Virus record (IMG/VR): IMGVR_UViG_3300020455_000048
Span: 1-34,785 of that record
Source: a virus
Direction: 5' to 3' (one strand)
DNA length: 34,785 nt
Below are positions 8,701 to 18,500 of the stretch, one piece after another. A program made the position numbers and the translations under genes. The notes under the pieces are model-generated. The model did not search any database, had not been told where the DNA came from, and saw only the letters and a program-made list of their open reading frames with translations. The first letter of the stretch is position 1. The number at the start of each line of letters is the position of its first letter.

Positions 8701-11700
8701 CATATCCCCAATAATTTTCATTATTTGCTAAAGCATATACATCAGTATTAAATAATACAGATGTTGCCGAATAACTATCAGCTGGACCTGGACGAGATCT
8801 ATCAAATGGATCAACTGTATATTTCTCAACAGTTTTATTAGGAGACCCTAATCCAGCACCAACTTCTGGTCTTGTAGCATCGCCAAATTTATGACTTGGT
8901 GCAGCAGATCTTATATATCCAATCTGTGTTGAACCATTCATAACTCTAACATTTTCACCAACATTAAACCCAGTAGATGCTGTTTCCATCTGGATTTCGA
9001 TTATTTTGGGAACTATATCAGGTATTCCACTATCTAACTTATGAACATGCTTTGTATATGGTTTTAAACCATTAGCAACAAATGCTACGTTTCTAGAACG
9101 CATAAACTGATCGGATTCGCCACTAATCTTAACACTTTCAACATAATCAAATTCCCTACTAGGACCTTCCATTTGATTAGTAAATGATGTAACTACAGTT
9201 TGTGTATGGGTTGTAGTTGTAGTGGTGGTAATATCAGTATGATTACCATCAAATTCATCTTGATCTGCTTCAATATCATTTTCTGTTACATCTACAGCAG
9301 TATTTGAAGTTGTATTATCAGAAACTATATTAGATATTTCATTCCAAGTTGCTCCAGTAGATTCAAGTCTATGATTATCAATATAAATTGTTCTAGTCCA
9401 GTTATCGGATGGTGGATCTAAAATAACACCACCAACATAAACAATAACGTTAAATGGATTAATGTTCTCAACACCAGATGCCTGTGGTTGATGAATCCAC
9501 TGTACTTCATCATATTTAAGAGTTACTAAATCTCCTGTTTTCTGACAATTTGGATCCAATAGACTCAAATTAGATGACATATCAGCAGTTTCGTAATCAA
9601 TTCCTGGATTTAAACCTAACTGTGCCCTCATAGACCAGAAATCAACAGCACTAATCAATTCTTTATTAACAACATCTACATCACATCTAGAAGCATCTTC
9701 AGCAAAATTAATAAAATCTCTATTTTTGAAATCATTAACAATAAATCCTGTTTTGAATCTATCCAAACCATCAGCATCCTTTACTGCTAATGATTTTGTA
9801 TCCAATTCTAAGGAAGTAAGAGAAGTCATTACCTCAAGATTATCAATTCTCTTCTCTAATTTACCAATATCTCTCATGGTAAATCTTCTATTATCATATA
9901 ATCTAATAGCAGGACCTTTCATAGGGTCATACAAATATGGTGGGAGTGATATCTGAGCAACTTCCATTGAATCGCCTAATTCAGTTGGAGGTGCTGGTTT
10001 ATCATCAGATACACCTTTAATCAATTTAACTTCTTCAAATTTATTGATTACTAGCTTATCAATTCTAGGTAAGTAATAACTATATCCAACAATAGTGCTC
10101 TCATCTGGACTTACAACATATCTGGTGTCTGTTTCAAGTAATCTACTATTATAAGAGAATGGTGAAGATGTTGTTTGTTGTCCAGCAGTGTCGTTTGGTA
10201 CAAATTTCTTAACTCTTGGTCTAAAATCAAGAATATCTGATGCTCTATCATTCCCAACTGTAGGAAGATCATGAGTATATCTTTCTTTATTATATGAATT
10301 AACAGTATAAAAATCACCATTACTATTTTCAGCAGATTCATAATAATCAAAAATAACTAATAATCTCTTAGATGGTTTTGCTGCTGATGCCTTTCTTACA
10401 ATTCTTGAATAATCACAGAACTGTTTTCTATGACCTTTATCTAAAGTAAAGTTAGGTGTTCTATCAACATAATTACCCTCAGTTACTTTTTGACAAACAG
10501 AATTAATATTTGACTCTTTAAATATTATTGTCTCACCCTTTACAAACTTATTAGCATTTAAGTATACAAATTCAATATTTTCATCATCAACACGATTTAC
10601 AATCTGACCTATTGCTCTACTATCACTACCAACAACCTGTTCTCCAATAAATGAATTTGTTAATAAACCTAATCCAGAGACAAATTTCAACTGATCTAAT
10701 GTTGGTGCTACTTTGTCTTTAGATTCATATACAGCATGAACTTTAACAACATCTGGAATATTTAAAGATATTTCTTTATCTTCAACTCTTAGACCATATG
10801 CACTACTAATTCCTAAATTTGTCGACTCATTAGATACATTAATAGTTTTTGTTACTGCTAATGTAGAACTTCTAATATAATTCTTTTGCTTAGTAGCTAG
10901 ACCAAGTTTCTTTAATGTACAATTAATTGTAGCTGGTATTGCTGCGGTATCAGCACTACTGTACTTCAATCCAGAAAATACAACAGTAGCACCATTATTT
11001 GATATGTTTACTTTATCTTGTGTTAAATCTTCCGATACACCATTCTTATAATGAATAGAATATCTTTCTGCGTCAAAAGGTTCAAAGAAAGCAGTAGTGA
11101 TACCTAAAGCACCATCATTACCAGAACCATCAAATAATTCACTAGTTTGAAGTGTTATTCTAAAAGTAGAATCTGGGTTTTTACCTTTAACTTGACGAGT
11201 AATAGTAAGATTAGAATCTGAAAGATCTACTGTAGAAATATTTTTCTTTGGTAATCTAGTATATAAACCAGATCGGTTTAAATTAATAATCTTAGGTACT
11301 TTAATCCTAAATGTTGACTGATTATTACCACTTACAAGAGTTCCATCATTAACACCTGAAATTGTTGCTACATTCTTAAGTGTTAACTGTTCTCCATTGG
11401 CAGAGATATTAGATACTCTATTATATGTTTCATTGGTTGCTGATGATTTTTGATATCCAATTATACTATCTGTTTTTATACCAACTTGTCCACTAAATCT
11501 TCTTCTGGGACAAGTTGCTAGATTTTCAGTTATAGCTCCAGTAGTAGCATCCCATGAAATTTCAGTTAAAACATTATTAGATAGTCTTTGAATCTTAATA
11601 TAATAAACATTACAAACTGATGAAGCACCTTTAATAGCACCAGAAGGAGCAGAACCACCTGCGTTTGTATATTCAGTAAAGTTTAAATATTTTAATTGTC

Positions 11701-13945
11701 CACTGTATACTGGTGTATTATTAGAAGTTCCATCATATAATATAATTTCTGTAGCAGAACCAGAAACACCAGGAGTACCATAAACAGTACCATCACTAAC
11801 TTTTAAAAGAGCTGCTGGATTAAGACCAACACCACCATATCCTAACCAACCATCACCATCATATCCAACGGTAATTTTAACTACATCTGATAATACAGTA
11901 TCTGTTAACCACAGTATACTCAAATCAGCATGACCAGATCCCATACTTACAAAAGAAGCATCATCACTGTCAAATATATTACCCATATCAATACCAGCAG
12001 GTCCAGTAGTGGTTGCTGTGGCATAGCTTACAGTCTCATTATAAGTATTTGCTGCTGTTTGCTCAGACCATCTTGGTTCATCTGAAGCACCCAAATATGA
12101 ATTATAAGTGTAATCACCACCAGAAGTAACGTTTAGTTGATCTGTTAATGAAAAATTAGGTAATACTCTATCATATAGAACAGAATCGGCACTAAAATCT
12201 ACTTGAAATCCACCAATATCTTTGGATTGGAAAACAGATCTTATATCATCTGTTGTATATGTTATAACATTAGATATATTTGCTGTACATGTATCAACTC
12301 CAACATTACTAGTTCTTTCATTAAATAATATCTTTTCACCTTTTACAAAACTACCAGTAGTTTGAATTACATGTATTTCTCCACCATTTCTATGCTTATC
12401 AACATAACCAGTAGCACCACTACTTTGACCAGTTACTTTACTACCTAATGGAGCTAATATATCCTTTTGGTAATTAATATCAACACTATTTGATATCTGA
12501 AGTACAGTATATGTCTGTACATCATACATATACAAGTCCCATTCAGTTGAATCTCCAGTGTAAGGAGCATCTGATGGATTATACCAATAAACCCTTGCCT
12601 TTCCTACTGGCAATCCATTACCAGCAGTTGGAGCAGCATCAGAATCTTTTCTAGCATTCCACAGTTCAACTACATTAGATACTGGAGTAGCAGAATCATT
12701 TTGTCCGATATTAATATATGGAGTACCTTCACTATGATTAACTCTTAGTAAACTACCCATTCTAAATGGAACGGATCCAGATTTTATGGTTTTTGTATCT
12801 CTAGGTTTTTCTACATCTAAAACTGTTGTACCTGGCAATGCTACATCAAATCCTCTAACATATGCTTTACCTGGAGACAATTTAACACACATTAAATCAT
12901 CAGATGGATTAGCACCTTGGTCAGTTTTCTCAGTATCAAGATACAATCCATTAGATCCAATTTCATTATTTAATGAATTTTGTAAATTAACTCTGAATGG
13001 ATTTACCGAATAGTTTCCAGATTCATCAAATGTTCTCTTAGCAAGATACTTTTTAATTTCAGAATATACTGAAGAATTCTGTATTTTCTTGATTTCACCC
13101 TTTCTTACTCTTAATAATTCTACAAAATTAATATCATCAAAATCGTCAATTGATTTTTTGGATAATTTAACACTTATTTTAAATCTATCAGCACCTGGTG
13201 CAGCAAAGTTTGTAAATCCTTTAGCATTATCATTTAATGATGGATCATCACTGGCGTTTATAATCTCTTCAATAATCTCAAAACCAACCCTATATGTTGG
13301 TTTATTAGAATATGGCTCTAATACAATAAGAGATTTAGTAACATCTACAAATGTTCCTCTTAAAAAATATACACCACTATCAACACCAAAAGATGATCCA
13401 GTTGCTGTTGCGTCATCAGCAACTAAAGTCAATACTGTATCACCAGACTTTAATGTAGTATTTCCATAAGTTACATTTTCATCTAGTACTAATATCTCAC
13501 CATTTGGAAAATGCTCACTTGCACCAGTTGAACTAGACTCTGTATATTTGACAAATATTGTTATTTCATCTACACCCTCAGTTGGAGGAAGAATATAATT
13601 TACAATTTTGGCAACAATTTGAGAATTTTGTCCCCTTACTCTTGTTCCTTCACCCTGTATTACTGCATCTAAGTATATACTAACATCAACACCTAAATGA
13701 TCAGCATTTACCTTACAGGCAAAATATGTATTGTCATACGTAACAGATCCAGGTATAACCATAGATCCTTCTTTAAAGATATGATTACCAAACTGTTCTA
13801 CCTGATTCTGTAGAATTGATTGTAATCCTGATAATTCTCTTGCTTGTACTGGGAAACCAGGTTTAAACAGAACTTTATAGAAATTATCTGCCTTATCAAA
13901 ATCATCATAATAAGGACTTATATTTAAGTTAGTCTTTTGTGGCAT
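5747..13945 (-). CDS. Giant DUF4815-like baseplate/tail-fibre structural protein
   Basis: 2732 aa. Residues 8-75 (NISPYYDDFDKADNFYKVLF, 'KPGFPVQARELSGLQ', 'GNHIFKEGSMVIPG') are the conserved opening of DUF4815-type phage structural proteins. Other family landmarks are 'NRRFTMRDIGKLEKRIDNLE' (about residue 1350, a short coiled coil), 'FMRSRNVAFVANGLKP' (about 1615) and 'RDPLAQTFTVDETGAFLTSF' (about 1880). A glycine-rich 'NAGSGYVVGEVLEV' unit lies near 2200, and several 'G.SG..' and 'TRGFGSSAALSHTDGT' units are scattered through. A Gly/Asp/Tyr-rich beta segment at about 650-800 interrupts the conserved core. The gene follows gp8, where T4 has gp9-gp12. It is therefore probably a large peripheral baseplate or fibre-attachment protein. 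Six bases separate it from gp8. Confidence 0.8.
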   Translation of the reverse strand: MPQKTNLNISPYYDDFDKADNFYKVLFKPGFPVQARELSGLQSILQNQVEQFGNHIFKEGSMVIPGSVTYDNTYFACKVNADHLGVDVSIYLDAVIQGEGTRVRGQNSQIVAKIVNYILPPTEGVDEITIFVKYTESSSTGASEHFPNGEILVLDENVTYGNTTLKSGDTVLTLVADDATATGSSFGVDSGVYFLRGTFVDVTKSLIVLEPYSNKPTYRVGFEIIEEIINASDDPSLNDNAKGFTNFAAPGADRFKISVKLSKKSIDDFDDINFVELLRVRKGEIKKIQNSSVYSEIKKYLAKRTFDESGNYSVNPFRVNLQNSLNNEIGSNGLYLDTEKTDQGANPSDDLMCVKLSPGKAYVRGFDVALPGTTVLDVEKPRDTKTIKSGSVPFRMGSLLRVNHSEGTPYINIGQNDSATPVSNVVELWNARKDSDAAPTAGNGLPVGKARVYWYNPSDAPYTGDSTEWDLYMYDVQTYTVLQISNSVDINYQKDILAPLGSKVTGQSSGATGYVDKHRNGGEIHVIQTTGSFVKGEKILFNERTSNVGVDTCTANISNVITYTTDDIRSVFQSKDIGGFQVDFSADSVLYDRVLPNFSLTDQLNVTSGGDYTYNSYLGASDEPRWSEQTAANTYNETVSYATATTTGPAGIDMGNIFDSDDASFVSMGSGHADLSILWLTDTVLSDVVKITVGYDGDGWLGYGGVGLNPAALLKVSDGTVYGTPGVSGSATEIILYDGTSNNTPVYSGQLKYLNFTEYTNAGGSAPSGAIKGASSVCNVYYIKIQRLSNNVLTEISWDATTGAITENLATCPRRRFSGQVGIKTDSIIGYQKSSATNETYNRVSNISANGEQLTLKNVATISGVNDGTLVSGNNQSTFRIKVPKIINLNRSGLYTRLPKKNISTVDLSDSNLTITRQVKGKNPDSTFRITLQTSELFDGSGNDGALGITTAFFEPFDAERYSIHYKNGVSEDLTQDKVNISNNGATVVFSGLKYSSADTAAIPATINCTLKKLGLATKQKNYIRSSTLAVTKTINVSNESTNLGISSAYGLRVEDKEISLNIPDVVKVHAVYESKDKVAPTLDQLKFVSGLGLLTNSFIGEQVVGSDSRAIGQIVNRVDDENIEFVYLNANKFVKGETIIFKESNINSVCQKVTEGNYVDRTPNFTLDKGHRKQFCDYSRIVRKASAAKPSKRLLVIFDYYESAENSNGDFYTVNSYNKERYTHDLPTVGNDRASDILDFRPRVKKFVPNDTAGQQTTSSPFSYNSRLLETDTRYVVSPDESTIVGYSYYLPRIDKLVINKFEEVKLIKGVSDDKPAPPTELGDSMEVAQISLPPYLYDPMKGPAIRLYDNRRFTMRDIGKLEKRIDNLEVMTSLTSLELDTKSLAVKDADGLDRFKTGFIVNDFKNRDFINFAEDASRCDVDVVNKELISAVDFWSMRAQLGLNPGIDYETADMSSNLSLLDPNCQKTGDLVTLKYDEVQWIHQPQASGVENINPFNVIVYVGGVILDPPSDNWTRTIYIDNHRLESTGATWNEISNIVSDNTTSNTAVDVTENDIEADQDEFDGNHTDITTTTTTTHTQTVVTSFTNQMEGPSREFDYVESVKISGESDQFMRSRNVAFVANGLKPYTKHVHKLDSGIPDIVPKIIEIQMETASTGFNVGENVRVMNGSTQIGYIRSAAPSHKFGDATRPEVGAGLGSPNKTVEKYTVDPFDRSRPGPADSYSATSVLFNTDVYALANNENYWGYVVKGAKLVGETSGTEATITNTDLMSDQWGDVLGAFFFRDANSTPQPSVLFYTGKKTFRLTANTTGGFVPAGSTALASDASGTYTGTGTILTQNTSTVGVRNPPEPAQKPNETTVSVTSNSESSTVRIEAPYRDPLAQTFTVDETGAFLTSFDVYFYKKDPNAKVFVELREVELGTPTSFLVQDYAQVALNPNNINTSDDATAATTIKFPSPVYLESGKEYAIVFLSPGSDEYEMWVATMGQKSVTPPVGLPATSDQSQFGVVTKQYIGGSLFKSQNGTIWTPSQYQDLKFTLRKASFVPFGTTTFYSSPIEPGNLNAQRLPSNPVRTLPRKIKFGVTQITKAEAVSIPVGRKISTGLITDSEDDSITGVIEERGAPIDTTGGSGSALKDYGVEVTITGSGFNSKNSTTGALENSFTEASCSLKSITGSGTGAVASLTFVNGMITQINSVSNAGSGYVVGEVLEVNVASTANILSGGAARIVVTKITEDIDTLWLTDVQGEKFVINDNIIHYGSDNDTRTVLGNNAKVDVESTVVSELYNGNVIEVVQYNHAHHGNNNKITVKDVEPDTTKVTITEDLAVDGTQVTVSDITPFQTFAGITSDRGEALLEGEVVQYIVQSTNPAILSLPTRGFGSSAALSHTDGTSIQTYEVNGMPLVKINDTHDIPTTTALNDSTNIDNYFLELDRGTGNRAGGKNQISFISEKAVGGSTVGISQNHQFSNASAQCNVITPGKTRASASFRTISGTSANGNEVSFIDQGFEPTILNETTFFPTPRMVASKVNEANRLDTLPKNKSLTLKVDMSTDDANLSPVLDVKNATLILGRNKINNPIGEDNYDSDFRTNQISGDPHGSIFVSKRVNLKQPATSLKVFVAGNVRPEADFRVFYRLFTADSSEVSQTYRPFPGFKNLIDTNGDGYGDEIVDDSKNDGRADAKVKANGANDFSEYQFSIDNLEQFSGFTIKIVMTSTNECVPIRLKDFRAIALA

Positions 13946-13951
13946 TTTACT

Positions 13952-15559
13952 TTAGAATTCCAGGATGATTTTAACGTCTTCTTTTTGTCGCTCATTTCGA
14001 GCAATCAGAGGTCTATTATCAATATAAACCAATTCCCCTGATCCTTTATTTATCTCAGATTTGGCCAACCCACCTGTGAAGAATACATCGAGATTAACCT
14101 GCTTATTACCACTAGTAAAAGTAGTAATTCCATTATAATTGTTATCAACATATCCCTTAAATCCAGAAACTTGTCCTTCAACAACAGTTCCTGATTTAAA
14201 TGGATATAATTGACCTATTGTAGATATACCAACATAATCAGTATGATCCTGTGCTCCACCATATGCTAATGATCTATCAGTAAAATACTTTAGAACTTTA
14301 GTATCCTTATCAAAGGAAGCAACATACGCTCTTGCCTTAACAGTATCACCTGAAGTGTTTACATATGTTTGATGAATTTCTTCACCAACAGTAGGATTTC
14401 CAGTTACTTTTTCAGTATCTAAACTACTTGTTGGATCATCTTTAAATTTCATCGCATCTAACGATGAAAATTGATCAGCAGTAAACGAAGTATTAGCATC
14501 AATAGTTGTAGGATTTTTTACAATCCCAACTTGAGCAAACTTTGTATCTATAGGAAAATCTTTAGTGGAATCGTCAAATCTAGCATAGATTAAGACTTTA
14601 TCAGTTCCTAATTCTGTATAGATGTCATACCCATGACCTCTACTTGGGGGAATGATTGGTATTAATTTTGCGGAGTTACCAGCAGAATTGTTATTAACTG
14701 CTCCTAAGTCAACTAACCCATAAGTATATCCTTTACCACCAGCACTAACTGTAACATTGGATATTGTTCCTTGAGAAACATCAACTCTTGCCTTAGCACC
14801 TGTACCATCACCAACAATATCAACTTCTTGACCAGTTAATGGTTGATATTGTTTACCAGCATCAGCAATATAAACATGCTTAATTTGGTTATTATTTACT
14901 GTAGAATCACCATTTTCTCTAACTGCTCTAATTTGTGGGTCTGTACTTGTTGCCCAATCATTTGGAACTGTTACATATTCTGTAGAATCAAATTTAATAA
15001 TATCACTAGGAGAAACAGTATACAAGTACTTCCAAATATAACCATCACCAGATCCACCAGCTTTTGATGGTTCTAGATCGGTAAATGTTGGTTCGTCTTG
15101 AGAAACATTTCCTTTAGGATTACTTCCAGTTGATCCATTAGCAATACAAATATAAACTTTGAAATCAGAGTTCATTACATAATATTTTGCATCATATAAC
15201 TTAGTTGCTGATTCTAAGGCACTTTTATTCGCACCACTATAGTCATCTCTATAGATTTCATATCTAGTTCCAACTTTCCAATCAATTCTTTTCACAACCC
15301 TTCTAATATTGGCAGAAGTTATCTTCTTACCAAACATCATAGTGTCACTAAGATGAGAATTATTTGAAAAACTATCAAGTGGTTGAGGTGGATTTGAATT
15401 CCATTGCTCAGATCTACCAAAACCAACTACAGGATCTCCTGCTTCTTTATGTGTGGGATTCGGTAGACCAATAAAAACGTAGTAATTATTATTCTCAATA
15501 GACTCTACGAAATTAGTGGCATTAAGAATTCTAAATTGATCAGTAACAATTGCAGGCAT
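13952..15559 (-). CDS. 8: Baseplate wedge protein gp8-like
   Basis: 535 aa; T4 gp8 is 334 aa and is a dimeric wedge component. Recognisable T4 gp8 features are 'PAIVTDQFRI' (2-11), 'VGFGRSEQWNSNPPQPLDS' (45-63), 'RRVVKRIDW' (86-94), 'GDGYIWKYLYTVSPSDIIKF' (171-190) and 'TEYVTVPNDW' (193-202); the GDGY-W-YL block is especially close. Beyond about residue 225 the protein gains modules: 'AGKQYQPLTGQEVDIVGDGT' and 'SAGGKGYTYG' (228-281), of the GxGY type, and 'GTVVEGQVSGFKGYVD' in the C-terminal third. The ATG lies 28 bases after an exact late promoter box. The C-terminal extension may contact the neighbouring giant proteins. Confidence 0.9.
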   Translation of the reverse strand: MPAIVTDQFRILNATNFVESIENNNYYVFIGLPNPTHKEAGDPVVGFGRSEQWNSNPPQPLDSFSNNSHLSDTMMFGKKITSANIRRVVKRIDWKVGTRYEIYRDDYSGANKSALESATKLYDAKYYVMNSDFKVYICIANGSTGSNPKGNVSQDEPTFTDLEPSKAGGSGDGYIWKYLYTVSPSDIIKFDSTEYVTVPNDWATSTDPQIRAVRENGDSTVNNNQIKHVYIADAGKQYQPLTGQEVDIVGDGTGAKARVDVSQGTISNVTVSAGGKGYTYGLVDLGAVNNNSAGNSAKLIPIIPPSRGHGYDIYTELGTDKVLIYARFDDSTKDFPIDTKFAQVGIVKNPTTIDANTSFTADQFSSLDAMKFKDDPTSSLDTEKVTGNPTVGEEIHQTYVNTSGDTVKARAYVASFDKDTKVLKYFTDRSLAYGGAQDHTDYVGISTIGQLYPFKSGTVVEGQVSGFKGYVDNNYNGITTFTSGNKQVNLDVFFTGGLAKSEINKGSGELVYIDNRPLIARNERQKEDVKIILEF

Positions 15560-15586
15560 CTTATCAGCTAACTAAACTTTTTTTTC

Positions 15587-15594
15587 TATTTATA
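15587..15594 (-). promoter_or_regulatory. T4-type late promoter box TATAAATA upstream of gp8
   Basis: Minus strand 15594 to 15587 reads TATAAATA, an exact late promoter box. It lies in the 39-base gap after the stop of the 4988-aa gene and 28 bases before the gp8 ATG, followed by an A-run. A promoter here would let gp8 and downstream genes escape dependence on reading through the 15-kb giant gene. Confidence 0.8.
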
Positions 15595-15598
15595 GTCA

Positions 15599-18500
15599 TT
15601 ATAATACTTGTAATCTTATTGCCCCCGTATTCCTCAATCCCTTAAGTGAAGAATCTGTATAATTCTTCCTTTGGATTGTTGGGAATGATGATAATCCAAC
15701 ATCAACAGTGAAACCAGTTACACCAATAGAAATAGGATTTGAATCTCTAGTAGCATTATATAGTCTTCCCCATGATAACCTACCCAAACTAGTTGTTATT
15801 CCAATATTAGTTTGATCAAAACCACCAGTTGAAGCTAAACCTACATGATTAGTTGTACTCAATATATTACATGTAATTTCACCCGTTCTACCAGAACTTG
15901 CTATATCATGTACTTTATAGATGTTATCAGCAAATGATGTACCAATACCAACTATGGATGTATCATGACTATCAACTGAAACAATTCCATCACCAATCTT
16001 AGTATCCTTAATCATAACAGGATAACCAACTAATAAATCACTAACTGAATAATTTCCAATTGCTTGGAAGAAGAACTTAATAGCAAGAGGATGATTATTA
16101 GTACCAGTAGTTGTGCTTATACCAGTAATAATTCCAGAGAAACCCTGAACATTACTAATAGATGTTATTTTCTCTGACTCATATTGTGGACTCTCAATAA
16201 GAACCTGAGGTTGTATTGGCCAACTTGCATGATGACTTGATATTCCACTATATCCAAAACCAGGATTTGTAATATCAATACTAATAACTGATCCATCAAC
16301 AATATTTGCTGTAGCAGTAGCAGTTACTCCAGTACCTGACCACACATTATTTGCTCCACCAGTAAATAATCCATCTGGATCTGGAAGTTTAACCGTAGGA
16401 GCAACTGTATATCCAAATCCACCATCAGTAACTGATATTGAATCTAACTTATACTGTGAAGTATTACCAATAGATGCTAAACTATTAAGTTCTATAGTTG
16501 CTGTTGCTCCTGCAGGTCTTTTTACTTCAGTTCCATCAGATTTAGTAGATCCAGGTAACATTAAAGCATCAACAGCAGCAATATTAACAGAATATCTATC
16601 TTGAGGATCTAATCTTATTGGTCCTTCTTCATAGAAGAATGCTTCAGCATCATCTACAAATATTCCACCATTTTGTTGTGTACCAGTATTTGTCTCTACA
16701 TCAGCAATAATCTTTGCTGTAGGATATATTTGTGGTTCAATAGATTCTCTAGACTTAACAACTAATGATCCTTGAATACTAAGATCAGTTTTCTGTTTTA
16801 TCCATTCAAGTGGTCTATCATTAAATTCATCAATACCTGGTCCAGAATATATGTTAGTCTCAACTAAATTTGATGTTAATATCTCTTTAACAACTCTATC
16901 TTTATCTTGAGGGAAAGTTTCTTCACCCAAACTAGGATGACCATGTAATCTAACTTGGTCACCTGGTCTAATTGTTTCTTGAATATCAACAAGTTCAACA
17001 TCAACTCCTCTTTGACCAAGATAGAAGAATACATCCACTTTATCACCAGAATCTGGTGGTTCAGTAAATGTAAATGTTGTTCCACCTTCAAACTGATAAG
17101 CAATTCCAGGAGTTTGTAATACTCCATTTACAAATATAAGAAGAACAGCATTTAAATCTATAGATTCTGATAATGCTTCATTCTTATCAGTTTCAAAACT
17201 CAATAACTGACCATTAAAGAATAGTGGGAATCTTCTCCTCCTACCATTCTGCATTAATCTAATATCATCAATGAAATCAATTTCACCAAATTGCCATGCT
17301 GAGAAATAATCATTAAAGACTTCAACAACATTCAATTCAAATTCTTGAAGTGGTTCCTGTAATCCAACTGCAGGTACTAAACCAATTGGTTTTAATCTAT
17401 CACCAATCTTAAAGGAATGTCCATCTCTTGCTATATCAAATTCAGATATCTCAAACAATGTAGATCCAATACCTACAGTAGTTTTTGCAGCACCTACCTT
17501 TAAATCAAGAAGCAAATTAACACCAGTGTCTGTAGTCTTACCTACCCCTAATCTAGAAGTACCAACAACAGGCATATTCTCATAAACTGGTTGAGGAACG
17601 ATAATTTCAGGATTAACATAACCCGATCCACTATTTTCAATAGTAAATTCTAATGATCCACCAGTTCCTGCAGGAGATTTACCAACATTTATTGTAAATG
17701 ATGTATTAGATGGAATTTCTTCAATACCTACAGGTCTATTATGAATTGGATCAGTTGTTCTTGGATAATCGTGTGTTGTTCTATGACTATCTTGATTACA
17801 TGTAAATGTAAGTGTATTAGCAACAAACTGAACATGACTACTTGCTTTTCTTAGTTGATTATCCTTAGCACGTATAAAATTATGTAATGATGTATCTGAA
17901 GCTGGTATGTTTGTTAAACATTGAATTTCAAACTTAAAGTCAGTCTTATTTGAAATTTGTACCCATTTATTGTGAATTGGATCACCTTTTCTTGGGTAAG
18001 CATGTTCACTTAAATAACTGTCTTTTGAGCAATTAAATACTAAAGATTCTTCCTCAATCTTAACATAATCACCATTACTAAATCCATGCTGTGTATCTGT
18101 GGTTATAGTAACAATTCCAACATTAGGATTATAAACAGCATTTTCTATTGTATGGGTTTCCATTACACCAAATCCATGATTGGAATTTGTGGTAACTGTC
18201 ATAATACCACTAGCAGGATCATATTTGGCATCACTTATAGTTAATGTTCCACCATTGCTTGATGAAATTGGTGAAGAAGAACTAACAAACTTATGATCAT
18301 TATAAGCAACTCTAGCAGTTACTACAGCACCAGTACCAGCACCACCACCAGGACCAACATTAGTCATGAATGTATTTGGTGATACTGATGTTATTGGTAG
18401 ATAAGCATCATATGCTGGATCAGTTGTTCTTGGATATGGATGTAAACTCATATCAGCATCTTTAGAACATCTAAAGGTTAAACCGCCCTGAGCAATCTTC

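Noticed and set aside
13089-13469. Plus-strand open frame of 126 codons
   Set aside because: It lies wholly antisense to the conserved 2732-aa gene. The composition is typical of a shadow frame and no gene context exists on the plus strand.
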